A DNA stretch of 64,000 nt from Siderastrea siderea. Its lineage: Eukaryota; Cnidaria; Anthozoa; Scleractinia; Rhizangiidae. Position numbers and translations under genes: made by a program. The stretch covers positions 7,297,152 through 7,361,151 of the forward strand of contig OZ034966.1 in assembly GCA_964030785.1 (NCBI GenBank). Reading direction: 5' to 3'. Shown here in pieces: positions 9,236-19,890 of the stretch; within the stretch, counting starts at the first letter, position 1; each line of letters opens with the position of its first letter. The notes beneath the pieces were generated by a model. It had not been told where the DNA came from and did not search any database. It was given only the letters and a program-made list of their open reading frames with translations.

Positions 9236-11024
9236 TGGGGTTAATTAACGGCCAAATAGGTGGAACTAGCCAAACTGAGACGAGTGAAAGTGGAAAAGTC
9301 GGTCCTCCTGGCCCAGGTGGTCCTCCTGGCCCCGAGGGTCCTCCTGGACCGAAGGGCGATAAAGGCCCTGGAGGACCACAGGGTCCTAATGGTCCAAGAG
9401 GAGAAAAAGGGCCCGCTGGAGCACAAGGACAGGAGGGGGCACAAGGACCACGTGGTTTAAAAGGTGACAAGGGCGATAAGGGCGACAAGGGCGACAAGGG
9501 TGATAAAGGCGATAAAGGTGATCCTGGGTCTCAAGGTAGTGTCAGCGGTTCTGCTGATATTGACATGCAAAATAAGTACAGTATCTTGCGATTGAAAAGC
9601 AACCCATATCCTGTCCGCGGCGATTTGACGAAGGCAATAAGCTATCAAGATATGAGAAATATCTTTCTTTCAAAAAAAGAGGGTGGACAAATGGAAGCAA
9701 GCATTGATATGAACAATAATACAATCTACAACGTGAAAGACCCAGTACAGGCAGATCAAGCTACAAATAAAAAACATGTCGAAAATCAGCTTGAAAAAAA
9801 ACTTGATAAAGGAGCTGATATTAATATGAAAAATAAATCAATTATCAATCTTGATCTTCCATCAAACCAAAGAGACGCCGCCGCATGTGTCGAGTTTGTT
9901 GACAACAGAATTGATGACATGACACAAAAAAAGTTTCTCAAAGTTGATGGCACTAACAATATGACTGGAAACTTGAATTTAAATAACAATAACATTATTA
10001 ACTTACAAACCGATTACAGAGTTTCGAAATCCGCAGTTAATGTTGATTTGTGCAAGAGGAAATATCAGATTTGAGAGATCTTGTCACTCAAAAAATTCGT
10101 GAATCTCAGATCAATAACTCAGGTCAAAAAAGGGACGCCTTCAGATACTTGATGGAAGACACTGATGAATCTTCGAGTGAAAACAATATCGAGGTTTTGG
10201 GTATTGTTGATTTTCCCAATTCTCCACATCAAATTAATAAAAAAGCTTACCAACTTAAACTCTTGTTTGAAAAAGGCTCGCCCAACCAGTACCGGTCACG
10301 CCTCGGTTTTAACTTATATAAACTTCCGGTCGGATATTACACAATGGTGGTTGAATGGTTTCCGCCGGAAATGAATATGATAAGTGTAACAGCTCAAGGA
10401 ACAACGATTTCAATTGCTGATGAAACAACTAAAACATTCGAGAAGTACACCAAAACAGTTATCCACTTTCACAGATGGGGTAGCTCACCCCCACAATTCC
10501 TTTATCTCGATCTGCATGGTACAGTAAGTAAACGATCGTTTTTAACAATCGGGCATCTAATTGTCTATGGCGTCAAAGAAACAATTTCAAATGTTGACCC
10601 AAGTGTCTATGACACCGCTTTTGTAATTGAAAACGGGAAAATGGTTATGCAAACAGATTTGTCTTTAAACGGGCATAATTTAAATGATTCCATTTATTAT
10701 TTATATGGGTATTTAGATTTGCAAAATTCAAAAAGAAGTTTGTTTTTTACATTAAATAGTTATGATGATTTACGCCTTCCAGATAAAAGTGAAATATTAG
10801 ATGTAACAGTATTATATAGAAGAAGAATAGGTCCTTTTATACCAATTTCTTTACAAATAAATCAAAGTATTGGTGATGCAAGTTTCCATTCAAAAACAAC
10901 AACTAGAAAACAGAAAATAGATATTAATTTAGAAATAAGATATGGTCTTTGTTCAATTAAATTAATTTCTAGACACTCAGAATATGAAAAATTCTTAATT
11001 TTAATTAAATATAGAGTGCCATAA
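9235..11024 (+). pseudogene. Collagen-like/tail-fibre-like vertex fibre protein, frameshifted
   Basis: The first frame (9235-10074) encodes a short leader, then about 27 Gly-X-Y triplets ending in repeated GDK. These are followed by phage-tail-fibre-like repeats of the type '[23 protein letters not shown]' (three units with an N-N-I-x-N-L core). The second frame (10050-11024) continues with [14 protein letters not shown] and a beta-rich C-terminal region that is probably a head domain. The same junction is continuous in copy 2 (54361-55650), so a single-base shift near 10045-10050 is likely. A trimeric receptor-binding fibre is inferred from the repeats and from the position after the packaging ATPase. 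Confidence 0.75.
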
Positions 11025-11051
11025 CTATTTTTACATTTATTATATAGCACA

Positions 11052-11537
11052 ATGCGGGACATTTTCGAATTCAACCATATCGACCCAACACTTTCTAAAG
11101 AGAAAGTTAAACTTCTGAAAGATTTATATACTCATTACCACAAGAAACATTATGGATATGAAAAGTTGCACCGCGGTTTTCGAAGAAAAAATTTTGTTTG
11201 TAATCTTTCAGCTGGCAAGTTAATAATTAGTGCCGCAATAGCCGGAGGAATAGCACTGAACCCTGCTGTCATGGCAACTTTAACTGGTGTTGGTCTAATT
11301 TTGAAAGCAGTGGCAAGCCTTAAAAAATTCGATAAAAAAATGGAACGAGCAAATTTGGCCCGTATTGAATACCAGAAAATACTTGACGAGATTCGCTTTT
11401 ACCTCCGAGGCGAAGATTTCGACGAGAAGGTCTTTCTTGATAGCTTGAAAATGAAAGATGATTTCATCACTGATCATTGTATGGAGATTCCGCTATCTAT
11501 CTCTGAAAAGTACGATAAAAAATTCGCTCAATTGTAG
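11052..11537 (+). CDS. Conserved Polinton protein with a central hydrophobic segment
   Basis: 161 residues. A charged N-terminus with KDLYTHYHKKHYGYEKL is followed by a hydrophobic stretch of about 45 residues (LIISAAIAGGIALNPAVMA and onward), which could form a membrane hairpin. The C-terminal half is charged and helical. TTATATAGCACA lies just before ATG 11052. I recognise the type from other anthozoan Polintons but know no function; a membrane-associated virion or lysis role is speculation. Confidence 0.55.
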   Translation: MRDIFEFNHIDPTLSKEKVKLLKDLYTHYHKKHYGYEKLHRGFRRKNFVCNLSAGKLIISAAIAGGIALNPAVMATLTGVGLILKAVASLKKFDKKMERANLARIEYQKILDEIRFYLRGEDFDEKVFLDSLKMKDDFITDHCMEIPLSISEKYDKKFAQL

Positions 11538-11568
11538 ATTTTTAAAGTAATTATATACGCCTTACAAA

Positions 11569-11769
11569 ATGATTGCACTTTTTGTTACTATTTGTCATTG
11601 GTTTCTTGAACTTCTAACTCCTCCTGATCTTAGACAAATACGATACATTACTCGTGAGTGTGTTTCAAAAATAATGTCGCCAAATCATGAATGTTCTTCG
11701 AAAAAAATAAAATTATCAACTCGTGATGAAGACGGTTACCCAATTTCAGGCTATGATGTTGTTCCATAA
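11569..11769 (+). CDS. Small hypothetical protein of the Polinton
   Basis: 66 residues. The first 18 are hydrophobic (MIALFVTICHWFLELLTP); the rest is polar with KKIKLSTRDEDGYPISGYD. Support comes from the promoter box TTATATACGCC (11550-11562), identical to the box before the penton-like gene, and from the short gap to the previous gene. No family is recognised. Confidence 0.45.
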   Translation: MIALFVTICHWFLELLTPPDLRQIRYITRECVSKIMSPNHECSSKKIKLSTRDEDGYPISGYDVVP

Positions 11770-11914
11770 TACAACAGATAAATTTACATACCATGTTTCA
11801 ATTCATTAAAAACATAGCCGGTGGTCGCGGGACTTTCCCTTGGAAATGAGTCATCACATTGTCAAAGTCATGTAAATAGAATCATCTAGAACGATCTAAA
11901 AACCTAATATAACA

Positions 11915-12067
11915 ATGAACCCGAGAAACATCCAGTTCAACTCTGAAACGAACATTCTTGATCTTTCGAACATGACTTCACATCTAAATCTGTTTTTCTT
12001 TCATCATTGCTGGAACTTTCCAGAAATGTATCACGCGCCGTTTTCACAAAGCCTCAACTGGCTGTAA
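11915..12067 (+). CDS. Short hypothetical protein (50 residues)
   Basis: Open frame from ATG 11915 to TAA 12065-12067, rich in Asn, Phe and His. It is supported by CTAATATAACA directly before the ATG, the same box style as neighbouring genes. No homology is recognised, and chance is possible at this length. A further 18-codon frame at 11792-11848 is too short to call. Confidence 0.3.
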   Translation: MNPRNIQFNSETNILDLSNMTSHLNLFFFHHCWNFPEMYHAPFSQSLNWL

Positions 12068-12193
12068 CTGGTTGTAACTGAACGACTATAAAAGACTGAC
12101 ATCACCCCATTTTATATCATTTGGAAACAAACATGGAATGGAACAACTCTTGCGATTTGATTTTTTTTTTAGGCATTGAAAAACCACTGACCA

Positions 12194-12491
12194 ATGTTCA
12201 CAAACTTCAAGCATCTCTACGAGGAGCAGAAGGCAATACTTCAAATGTATATCAGTTATCATGATGAAATGACAACATTTTCTTGAAAACTTACGTTACA
12301 AAGGAAAGCTGAAGGATCGCTGGTTGCAAGTGTGTACTTCAAAAAACCTACATCAAGTCTCGCAACTCCGTAAAGTTTTGGAAGTGCCTGAATACCAATC
12401 CTATTGGCAACAAGTCGTTCAAACACGAAAAAACTGTGTCTGGTTCGCGATTTCAAAGGAGATATTTTTAGCGCATCGATTTACGCCGTAA
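12194..12491 (+). pseudogene. Frameshifted small Polinton protein
   Basis: A short frame from ATG 12194 (starting MFTNFKHLYEEQ) ends at TGA near 12285. A second frame (12273-12491) continues with protein-like composition (YKGKLKDRWLQV, EVPEYQSYWQQVVQTRKNC). The overlap suggests one gene of about 95 residues broken by a one-base shift near 12275-12285. An alternative 43-codon frame from ATG 12133 passes through a ten-T run and reads the same bases differently. No function is recognised. The stop falls inside the first iteron. Confidence 0.35.
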
Positions 12492-12673
12492 GCCGTTAAT
12501 TATTCATTAGCTTTCAGTGTAATCACTTCACATCGGCTTACGCCGTAAGCCATTAATTATTCATTTGCTTTCAGTGTATTTTTAACACATCGGCTTACGG
12601 CGTAAGCCATTAATTATTCATTTGCTTTCAGTGTAATCAGATATTTTTAGCACATCGGCTTACGGCGTAATCC
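12478..12673. repeat. Four palindromic iterons
   Basis: The 17-base near-palindrome GGCTTACGCCGTAAGCC occurs at 12535-12551. Its other-strand form GGCTTACGGCGTAAGCC is at 12592-12608, with variants at 12478-12494 and 12657-12673. Spacing is 57, 57 and 65 bases. The spacer TTAATTATTCAT(T/A)(T/A)GCTTTCAGTG is conserved as well. The block lies between two genes of the element and ends in AT-rich sequence. Binding sites for a replication or transcription factor are the simplest reading. Confidence 0.75.
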
Positions 12674-12861
12674 ATTAATTATTCATTAGCTTTCAGTGTA
12701 ATCAGATACAATAAAAATCCTTATTAAAATATTTATATTCATTGTGTCCTGTTTTTTTTTTTATCTAATTTTCTTTTTTTTTGGGCGCTGGGTGGTTTAA
12801 TTTAAGTCGAGCAGAAAAGTACATGCTATTAAACAAATGTATCTTCAATACATCTCTTACT

Positions 12862-13263
12862 ATGGATGTCTGCACAGATCAACCAACAATCTCACAAGAC
12901 TTGCCAACAAAGAAGGTATTATTATTAAATGGTCAACAAGTACCCTTTCAAGACTTGCTGATTGACCAACAAGAAATCTCAGAAGAATGGCCAACTGAAG
13001 AAAGTTTTATAAGAAAAGAAATTTTAAAATGGAGAAATATTTCAAACGAAGTATACAAAATTGAAAAGGTTAAACACCGAGAAAGTAAATGTGGGCTTTC
13101 AGCTATTTTAACTTTAAAAACAAAATGTGGAAATGAGTTTCTTGTATGGGCTCCTAAACGCCTTGCTGAAGATCTTGAAGATGAATCTTATCAATTTGTT
13201 TATAAAAAAGGTTTCAAAACGTCTGATTACGGTAATGAATATTTTGATTATGAATTAATGTAA
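12862..13263 (+). CDS. Small acidic protein, possible OB-fold/DNA-binding type
   Basis: 133 residues from ATG 12862; the frame is open upstream to 12781 and ATG 12823 is also possible. The C-terminal half alternates as beta strands (YKIEKVKHRESKCG, ILTLKTKCGNEFLVWAPKRL), as in small OB-fold-like proteins seen in Polintons and related viruses. I could not confirm a family, so single-strand DNA binding is a hypothesis. An AT-rich, TATA-like stretch lies at about 12722-12742. It is the last plus-strand gene before the foldback insertion. Confidence 0.45.
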   Translation: MDVCTDQPTISQDLPTKKVLLLNGQQVPFQDLLIDQQEISEEWPTEESFIRKEILKWRNISNEVYKIEKVKHRESKCGLSAILTLKTKCGNEFLVWAPKRLAEDLEDESYQFVYKKGFKTSDYGNEYFDYELM

Positions 13264-13426
13264 TCTCTTTTTTCAAGCTTGAGATGCAAAGGGGGTTTCC
13301 CTTTTGGCTTGCGCGAGAATATAAATTACGTCATTGTCTGTGAATTTTCACCAGAACGCGAAGTCACGCGCCGTAAGCACAACTTAATGATTATGATAAT
13401 CTTCTTCAAACATATCAGTGCAAAAC
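13264..13426. other. Short Polinton spacer before foldback element
   Basis: Contains a TCAAGCTTGA palindrome, an AAAGGGGGTTTCCCTTT hairpin and CACGCGCCGTAAGC, which echoes half of the iteron. No gene is seen. Confidence 0.3.
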
Positions 13427-16400
13427 TTAAGAGCTCCTGACCAGAAATATCGAGAATCCCACGACAGAAACGAAATTTCATATTCCATTTTAATTTACCA
13501 AAAATACCTCTTTGGTAAACTATTTTCAAAAATCATATTTAAAAGTTCCTCCGCTTTTTGTTTTTTCCAAAATTTAAATAAGTTCGAAATACGGCTAGAA
13601 GCTCGCTCGCGTCCCCCGGAAATAAGGGAAAATCGGGCATTTTTAGCAAGCTCGTACGCAACAATGGAAATCGTTCCCGTTTTGCCATTTGGCTCATAAG
13701 TACATCATTGTTTCCTCTATCCAAAAATACAAAAATCGGATATAAATTTGTATTTTTAGTCTGCTTGTTGACCTGTTGAAGATACTAACCTTGAAGGGTT
13801 CAAGGTCAAAGTGAAATTTGGGTCAACTTCAATAGCTTAACTGACCTAGCATATGTTTTTCAGACCAAAAATATACATCAACTGTAAGCTCAAGCATTCC
13901 TTGTCACTCTCTGAAAGTGTTGTTTTTGGCCTGCTAAAGGCGACTCGTGGAGAAAAAAAATTCTGCGGGGCACTTTGAGCATTTCGGTAGAAAGGCCGCT
14001 GTCACGCGAGCCACATCGGTTCCACTAAAGCAGTCATAAAACAAGGTTTCACTGGCTCATCATTTTGAATAGGTAAAAGTAAAAATATATACTTTTCACT
14101 TAGAGGTAACTATGTTATTATGGCTTAGGGGCAGCCCGGTTTACTTGTCTACAATGCAAATTTATTTATAATGTAACAATATTATTTGATTGATCCAAAC
14201 TGATAAACCAAAGATACTCTCACCTTAAGACACCATCTTGTGAATCTCTCGGTCCAGGTTATCACTCCTTTTACCAGACTTATTGGCTGCAGTAGTCATG
14301 ACAATTTGTAGATTGAAAAAACAAAAGTTACAACCACGTCAAACTATGCACTTCGTATTCAAATTAGCATAAATGTGAGACATGAAATCTGAGCTTTTCG
14401 TGATAGGCATGATAAAGGATAGCGTGACGCAGTGACTCAGAAAGCTGGAAAACCCAAATGCGCTTAAACCAGGAGCCCTTACTTAGACATAAATGTTAGT
14501 TTTCCGGTAAATAGCCGTTTTGAATGTATATATACGAAGTGACACTTCTCTAATGAGGGAAAGGATCGTAACGGTCATTTGCAATTTCAAATACTTCAGT
14601 AGGGTCCGATCATTTACTGTTAGAGAGCAGTGGGGGGTGGTTGGTAAAAACCGAAATATTCCCGCAAAGCTTTTGTGGAAGAAAGACCGCAAAAACACCA
14701 GGGAAAGAAAATTCAAGCAAAGCTTTTAGTTCCAATTAAAAAAAAGAATAAATCATAATCGTAATAACAAAGCGGAAAAAAGCAAAAATTTAATGATACG
14801 TCTCTTATCGTCTTTGATCAGTTTTAAATGGACGTGTGAGTGCTATTTTAAGTCTCGTGGGACACATCCAGTTAAACACGAAGACGCGCTATAAAAGGGA
14901 TAGCTCCTCCCCCTCTTTGTCACGAAATCACTGCTTCAACGACTTAAAATCAAAGATGGCGGATTCGCGAGGAACGGATGAAAATTCGTTTTTCGAAAAA
15001 CAGGTCAAATGCTACCTACAGCTGTTAAATTTCGATTATAAAATACTTACTTTGTGAGATAAAATTAAAAGTAACAGCAGGGACGATCCTTCCTTAGCTC
15101 AAATATAATATTTTAGCGTACGAAATTTGAATTTCGCGCTTGCAACGGCTCTCCCAATCGCGAGATGCTGCACGATGGCAAACAGACTCCTCTCAGTCGG
15201 ATGAAGCCTCTCTGAGCCTTCAAAACGCATGGCTTGTGGACTTTCCTATCACAGCATGCTCTTGTTAAACTTTGGTAGAATGGTTAATAAATGACTATGT
15301 AGATTGTAAAAGAAAAGTTCACTGTTAGATTCTGATGGCGGCCGTTTGGCCGTTTCATTAGTCAGCTTTTGCTGCGAATCAAGGCGCTTTGAATACATTG
15401 CTTTTGCTTCGAGAGTTTATCGTCCATTTACCTTTGACTGTCGATATTGTTACGGCTGATTCTTCTGAGAAAAACCTAACAGATGCCTTCTTGTGTACCA
15501 CGAAATGTACCTGGAGGTGAACGCCATGAGTGGAATGTATTCACATAAACAGATGTCGCGGGCCCTGCATTTTGACCCATGAAGAGAAAACTGGCGATTC
15601 CGGGCTCAGTTGTACAAGCAGGATATTTGCACACTACTTTTTTTGTCTAACATCATTGCCTGGCTCCCAATAAAAGTGATGCTGCATTCATGAGTGTGGG
15701 AAGTGTTATGTGTTCTATACAACCCCGGGATACAACGCGCCATAGTGAACGGCTCCAGTTATTCGACACGGACATGCTTTACCGGCCGACTTTTTTATAT
15801 TGCGGCGATACTCGACTTGTATCTGAATTGCACAGACCGGGGTTCTTTTAACTGGATTTCTATATTATAAGCCATTATATAGGTAAAATATTGCAAATCG
15901 CTCTAATTTTATGTTGAAATATGTACTCTGAATTGCATGTTCGTGTTTAGCCGCATAGTGCTTGACAGCTTATATCGTGGTGTAGCAAGTTCGAGTCTTT
16001 TAGCTCCCAAAAGGTTGCATTATAGTGTTGTTTCACCCTTGAGTTTTCGCGACAAATATGATTTGATTTGTTGGCTAGCTACCAAGTAAACATATTTGAG
16101 TTTCAAATGTATAGGGAAATGCGATGACATGACCTACGCTAAAAGGGAATCAAGTTGCTTAGCTCGTAATGTTATGAAAAGGCACACAATTCAAACAAGA
16201 GTTAGATTTGTTGAGATCATGCATATGGTTTAGTCTGCAAGAAATACGGACGTGAACATTTTAAAAGTTCAGTAGAATAATATTCTCAAATCGACAAAGA
16301 AATTATCTAACTCAAAAAGCTCCTGTCTCCAGACTACGCTTGTGGAGTAATCGTTTAAAATTTGAATTCCTCTACCACGATTTCGCGTGCTGCCGTCTCA

Positions 16401-19400
16401 CAAAAGGCAAGGTTTTTTTAAACAAAAAACCAAAAAGGTAGATCCAGATATAAAATTTAGCCAATTTATTCTTAAAATAATTTAGTTGTTATTGGTAAAA
16501 CTTCACATCAAGTGTGTGTATGAATTTATTTTGTGAGCTTCTCACTGTGCGCCGCTTTCACGTCTGTAGGCTAGCGAGGTTGATTGACAAATGATCTCGA
16601 GGTACCTTAGGTAGCGTCTTAGGTAGCGCGTCTTCGTGTTTAACAAAAACGCCACCACAAGAACAACTTGAAACCATTTCTTCTAGTACGCTGGTGTGGG
16701 GTACTTTTCTTCTAAGTTTCAAAGGAGGTGTTTACAAGTCAAAACGCTCGCAGAGAAACTGAGAAAGTCCAAGTTTCCGGTTGCCGTTCTTTGCGAATGC
16801 CATCAGCGCAGATGTCGTACTGGTCGTACACAGTGAGATGTTCCAGTTGAAACCTTGAGAGGATATCTTGTCTTGCTGTAGTCAAATTGGTTCATTTTAT
16901 TTTAATTTTTTTATGAGGGGAGGTATGCTAGGGGTCATTTGCAGATTCAGATATTTTATGGTCGGACCATTTATTTTAGAGGGGGTGGTTGGAAAAATAA
17001 AAAACGTTTGATTTGGAAAGCTTTTGGAAGGCTTGGGCACTAGTTAAATTTATCGCGTGTATCAGTGTTGTGTTTTTGATTAAACTCATCTAGCAATTTA
17101 AAGAGAGGCCAAACTACTGTCTGCGATAGCATAAATGCCACATAACTTATTGTAATTCTGGGTTTAAAGCTTGAAAAGGTTAAAAGCTTGTGCATTTTGG
17201 TTGCGTATTTTGTAATCGGCAGGGATAGGGTAATTTATTATCTGGCCAGAGACCTTTGGCTTCTTTCAATCCATAGATTCAGCCTTCTTCGATCGTCTTT
17301 CACGCGTTTTGGTCTGCCGGTGGATAACTTATTGGTACAAACAGCTTATTTTCTCACGTTGGTCCAGAAGTGGACTGGTACCGGACGATTTCTGTACCGG
17401 TTCCGTGTGAACAGATGCTCATAAATGAAACGGTCCTACGTGAACAGATCTGGTCTGGTCCAGAACCATTTGGAAACTGTTCTGTGAGAACATAGCCTAA
17501 GACGTTGTTCGTAAGTTTGGGAGAGGGTTGGGCCTTTAGAGAAGAAACAAAGAAAGCTTCCCGCTTCGATGATAAAAAAAAAGTCTACCTCGAAAACAAA
17601 GTTCAATATTGGCCATTCATCAAGAAGGAAAGTGGACGCAGAGGCAGTACCGTGGGATGAAATAAGCCGGATCGCTAGGTTCCGGGGAGGTGCTTGACGG
17701 CCCAGCATTAGCCACTGCGTTCTTTTAGGGTCTAGCGGCAAACGATTTCCGTGCCTTTGAAAAATAAACCTCTTTGAGTACAGCGAGACAAGATATCCTC
17801 TCAAGGTTTCAACTGGAACATCACATCGTGTACGACCAGTACGACATCTGCGCCATGAGCTGCAACCGGAAACTTGGACTTTTTTAGTTTCACTGCCAGC
17901 GCTTTGAATTGTAACTCCTTTAAAACTTAGAAGGAAAGTACCCTACATAAGCCTACTAGAAGAAATGGTTTCAAGTCGTTCTTGGGGTGGCGCTTTTGTT
18001 ACCTGAATGTGTCCCACGAGACTTAAAATAGCACTCACACGTCCATTTAAAACAGATCAAAGACAATAAGAGAAGAATCATTAAATTTTTGCATTTTTCT
18101 GCAGAGTTATTATGATTATGAGTTATCTATTCATTTTTTTCTGTAACTAAAAGCTTTGCTTGAATTTCCTTTCCCTGGTGTTTTTGTGGTCTTTCTTCCG
18201 CAAAAGCTTTGCGGGAATATTTCGTTTTTCCAACCTCCCCCTCTAAAACAAATGGTCCGACCGTAGAATATTTGAAACTGCAAGTGACCCCTAGGATCCC
18301 TTCCCTCATTAGAGAAATTTCACCTCGTATATATACATTCAAAACGGCTATTAACCGGAAAACTAATATTTATGTTCAAACAAGGGCTCCTGGTGGTAGT
18401 CACTACGTCACGCTATCCCATATCGTGCCTATCAGGAAAAGCTCAGATTTCAGGTGGCACATTTATGCTAATTTAAATACGGAGTGCATAGTTTGGCATG
18501 GTTTGAAAAAGGTTCGGTAACTTTTGGTTTTTTAATCTACAAATTATCATAACTTATCCAACCAACAAGTCTGGCAAAAGAAGTGATAACCTGAGCCAGG
18601 AGATTTACAAGATGATGTCTTAGGTGAGAGTATCTTTGATTTATCAGTTTAGATCAACGAAATAATATCGTTACATTGTAATTAAATTTGCATTGTACAA
18701 ACGTAAACTGGGTTGCCGCTAAGCCATAGTAACATAGTTACCTCTAACTGAAAAGTATATATTTTTAATTTATTAACCTATTCAAAACAAGGTGCCAGAG
18801 AAACCTCTTTTTTTGACTGCTTTAGTGCAACCGATGTGGCTCGCCGTCGCGTGATAGCGGCAGTTCTACCGAAATGCTCAAAATGCCCTGCACACTTTTT
18901 ATTCTCGACGCGTTGCTTTTAGCGGGCCAAAAACGACACTTTCAGAGAGTACAAACGAATGATTGAGCTTACAGTTGATGTATATTTTTGGTCTGAAAAA
19001 CATATGCTAGGTCAGTTATAAGCCTCTGAAGTTGACCCAAATTTCACTTTGACTTTGAACCCTTCAATGTTAGTATCTTCAACAGGTCAATAAGCAGACT
19101 GAAAATGCAAATTTATATCCGTTTTTTATATCTTTAGATAGAGAAAAGAATGATGTACTTATACACCAAATGGTAAAACGGGAACGACTTCCATTGTTGC
19201 GTACGAGCTTGCTAAAAATGCACGATTTTCCCTTATTTCCGGGAGGCGCAAGCAAGCTTCTAGCCGTATTTTGAACTTTTGTAATTTTTGGAAAAACCAA
19301 AAAGCGCATGAACTTTTAATTATGATTTTTGAAAATAGTTTACCAAAGAGGTATTTTTGGTGAAATAAAATGAAATATGAAATTTCGCTTCTGTCGTGGG

Positions 19401-19431
19401 ATTCTCGATATTTCTGGTCAGGCGCTCTTAA
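13427..19431. mobile_element. TTAA-flanked foldback element with about 1.65-kb inverted arms
   Basis: The left arm (13431 to about 16890, minus the nested insert) is the inverted copy of about 17777-19427. Matching points are GAGC(T/G)CCTGACCAG at 13431 against CTGGTCAGGCGCTC at 19414, ATCGAGAATCCCACGACAGA, and CCTTGAGAGGATATCTTGTC at 16855-16874. Both outer ends abut TTAA (13427-13430 and 19428-19431), as for piggyBac-type target duplications. The loop of about 0.9 kb (16890-17777) has no convincing gene. Open frames inside are short and not conserved between arms. It is nonautonomous and inserted in the right part of Polinton copy 1. Confidence 0.75.
14872..16643. mobile_element. Nested 1.76-kb TTAA element with 16-bp perfect terminal repeats
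   Basis: TTAA at 14872-14875 and 16640-16643 flank terminal repeats ACACGAAGACGCGCTA (14876-14891) and its exact reverse complement (16624-16639). The opposite foldback arm (near 18000-18015) lacks the insert and reads CAGGTAACAAAA in complement, close to the expected empty site CAGTTAACAAAA. No transposase frame is visible, so it is nonautonomous. Its presence in one arm only shows it came after the foldback formed. Confidence 0.8.
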
Positions 19432-19744
19432 TTAGGGTTAAATCAATTATATCGGGGACAGAAATGGTTATTTCATGTAAGATTTCTTCTTGCTTATAAC
19501 AAGGGTAACAACATCCTCCCTGACAGCAGTGCATATAAGCTATACACACTATAATATGCACAAGCCGCTCCATTTCAGGACAAAAAGGTTGTATTAAAAG
19601 CTCGTTGTGAACCAGGTTCCAACCCAAAGCCTCTCGCTCTTTCCGTTTTATGGCGAGGTAATGTTTATAAATAATCTCACGTAACTCTGGTGGTAGGTTT
19701 TGAATTGCTTCCGTTATCTGACAGGTGTTGAATCTGGTTGCCAT
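19418..19744 (-). pseudogene. ELRE-type Cys-rich Polinton protein, C-terminus replaced by foldback element
   Basis: 108 residues from ATG 19744. NLPPELREIIYKHYLAIK and ALGWNLVH match the neighbouring gene at 19891-20244. The N-terminal helix pair resembles an F-box in spacing, which is only a resemblance. The central region has CCQGGCCYPC. The last residues and the stop lie beyond the TTAA at 19428-19431, so the insertion supplied a new end. The paralogue's C-terminal pattern (YLGYPVFDFYDYDEIF) is absent here. It lacks a TATATA box. Confidence 0.5.
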
Positions 19745-19890
19745 CAAATATCTTATCCGAAAAAAAAATTCATTCGTATTCGATTATGTTTCGTTTTTTT
19801 TTTTTAATTGGTGGTTGGAATTCTTCACAAACAAAGCACACCGAGGTCAACCAATTTCTTGAAAATCGGGGCGAAGTGGATAACCTCTGT

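Noticed and set aside
9084..9497. Minus-strand Pro/Gly-rich frame
   Set aside because: It is the antisense of the collagen triplets and appears in the same way under copy 2.
12259..12456. Minus-strand 65-codon frame near the iterons
   Set aside because: The plus strand of the same bases reads as a more protein-like sequence that follows the direction of neighbouring genes.
17188..17424. 78-codon frame in the foldback loop
   Set aside because: No start context, domain or conservation is visible, and it is isolated inside noncoding repeat DNA.
13427..19431. Terminal inverted repeats of the Polinton itself
   Set aside because: The two arms lie only 0.9 kb apart and end at TTAA; Polinton genes continue on both sides, so this is an insertion rather than the element's termini.
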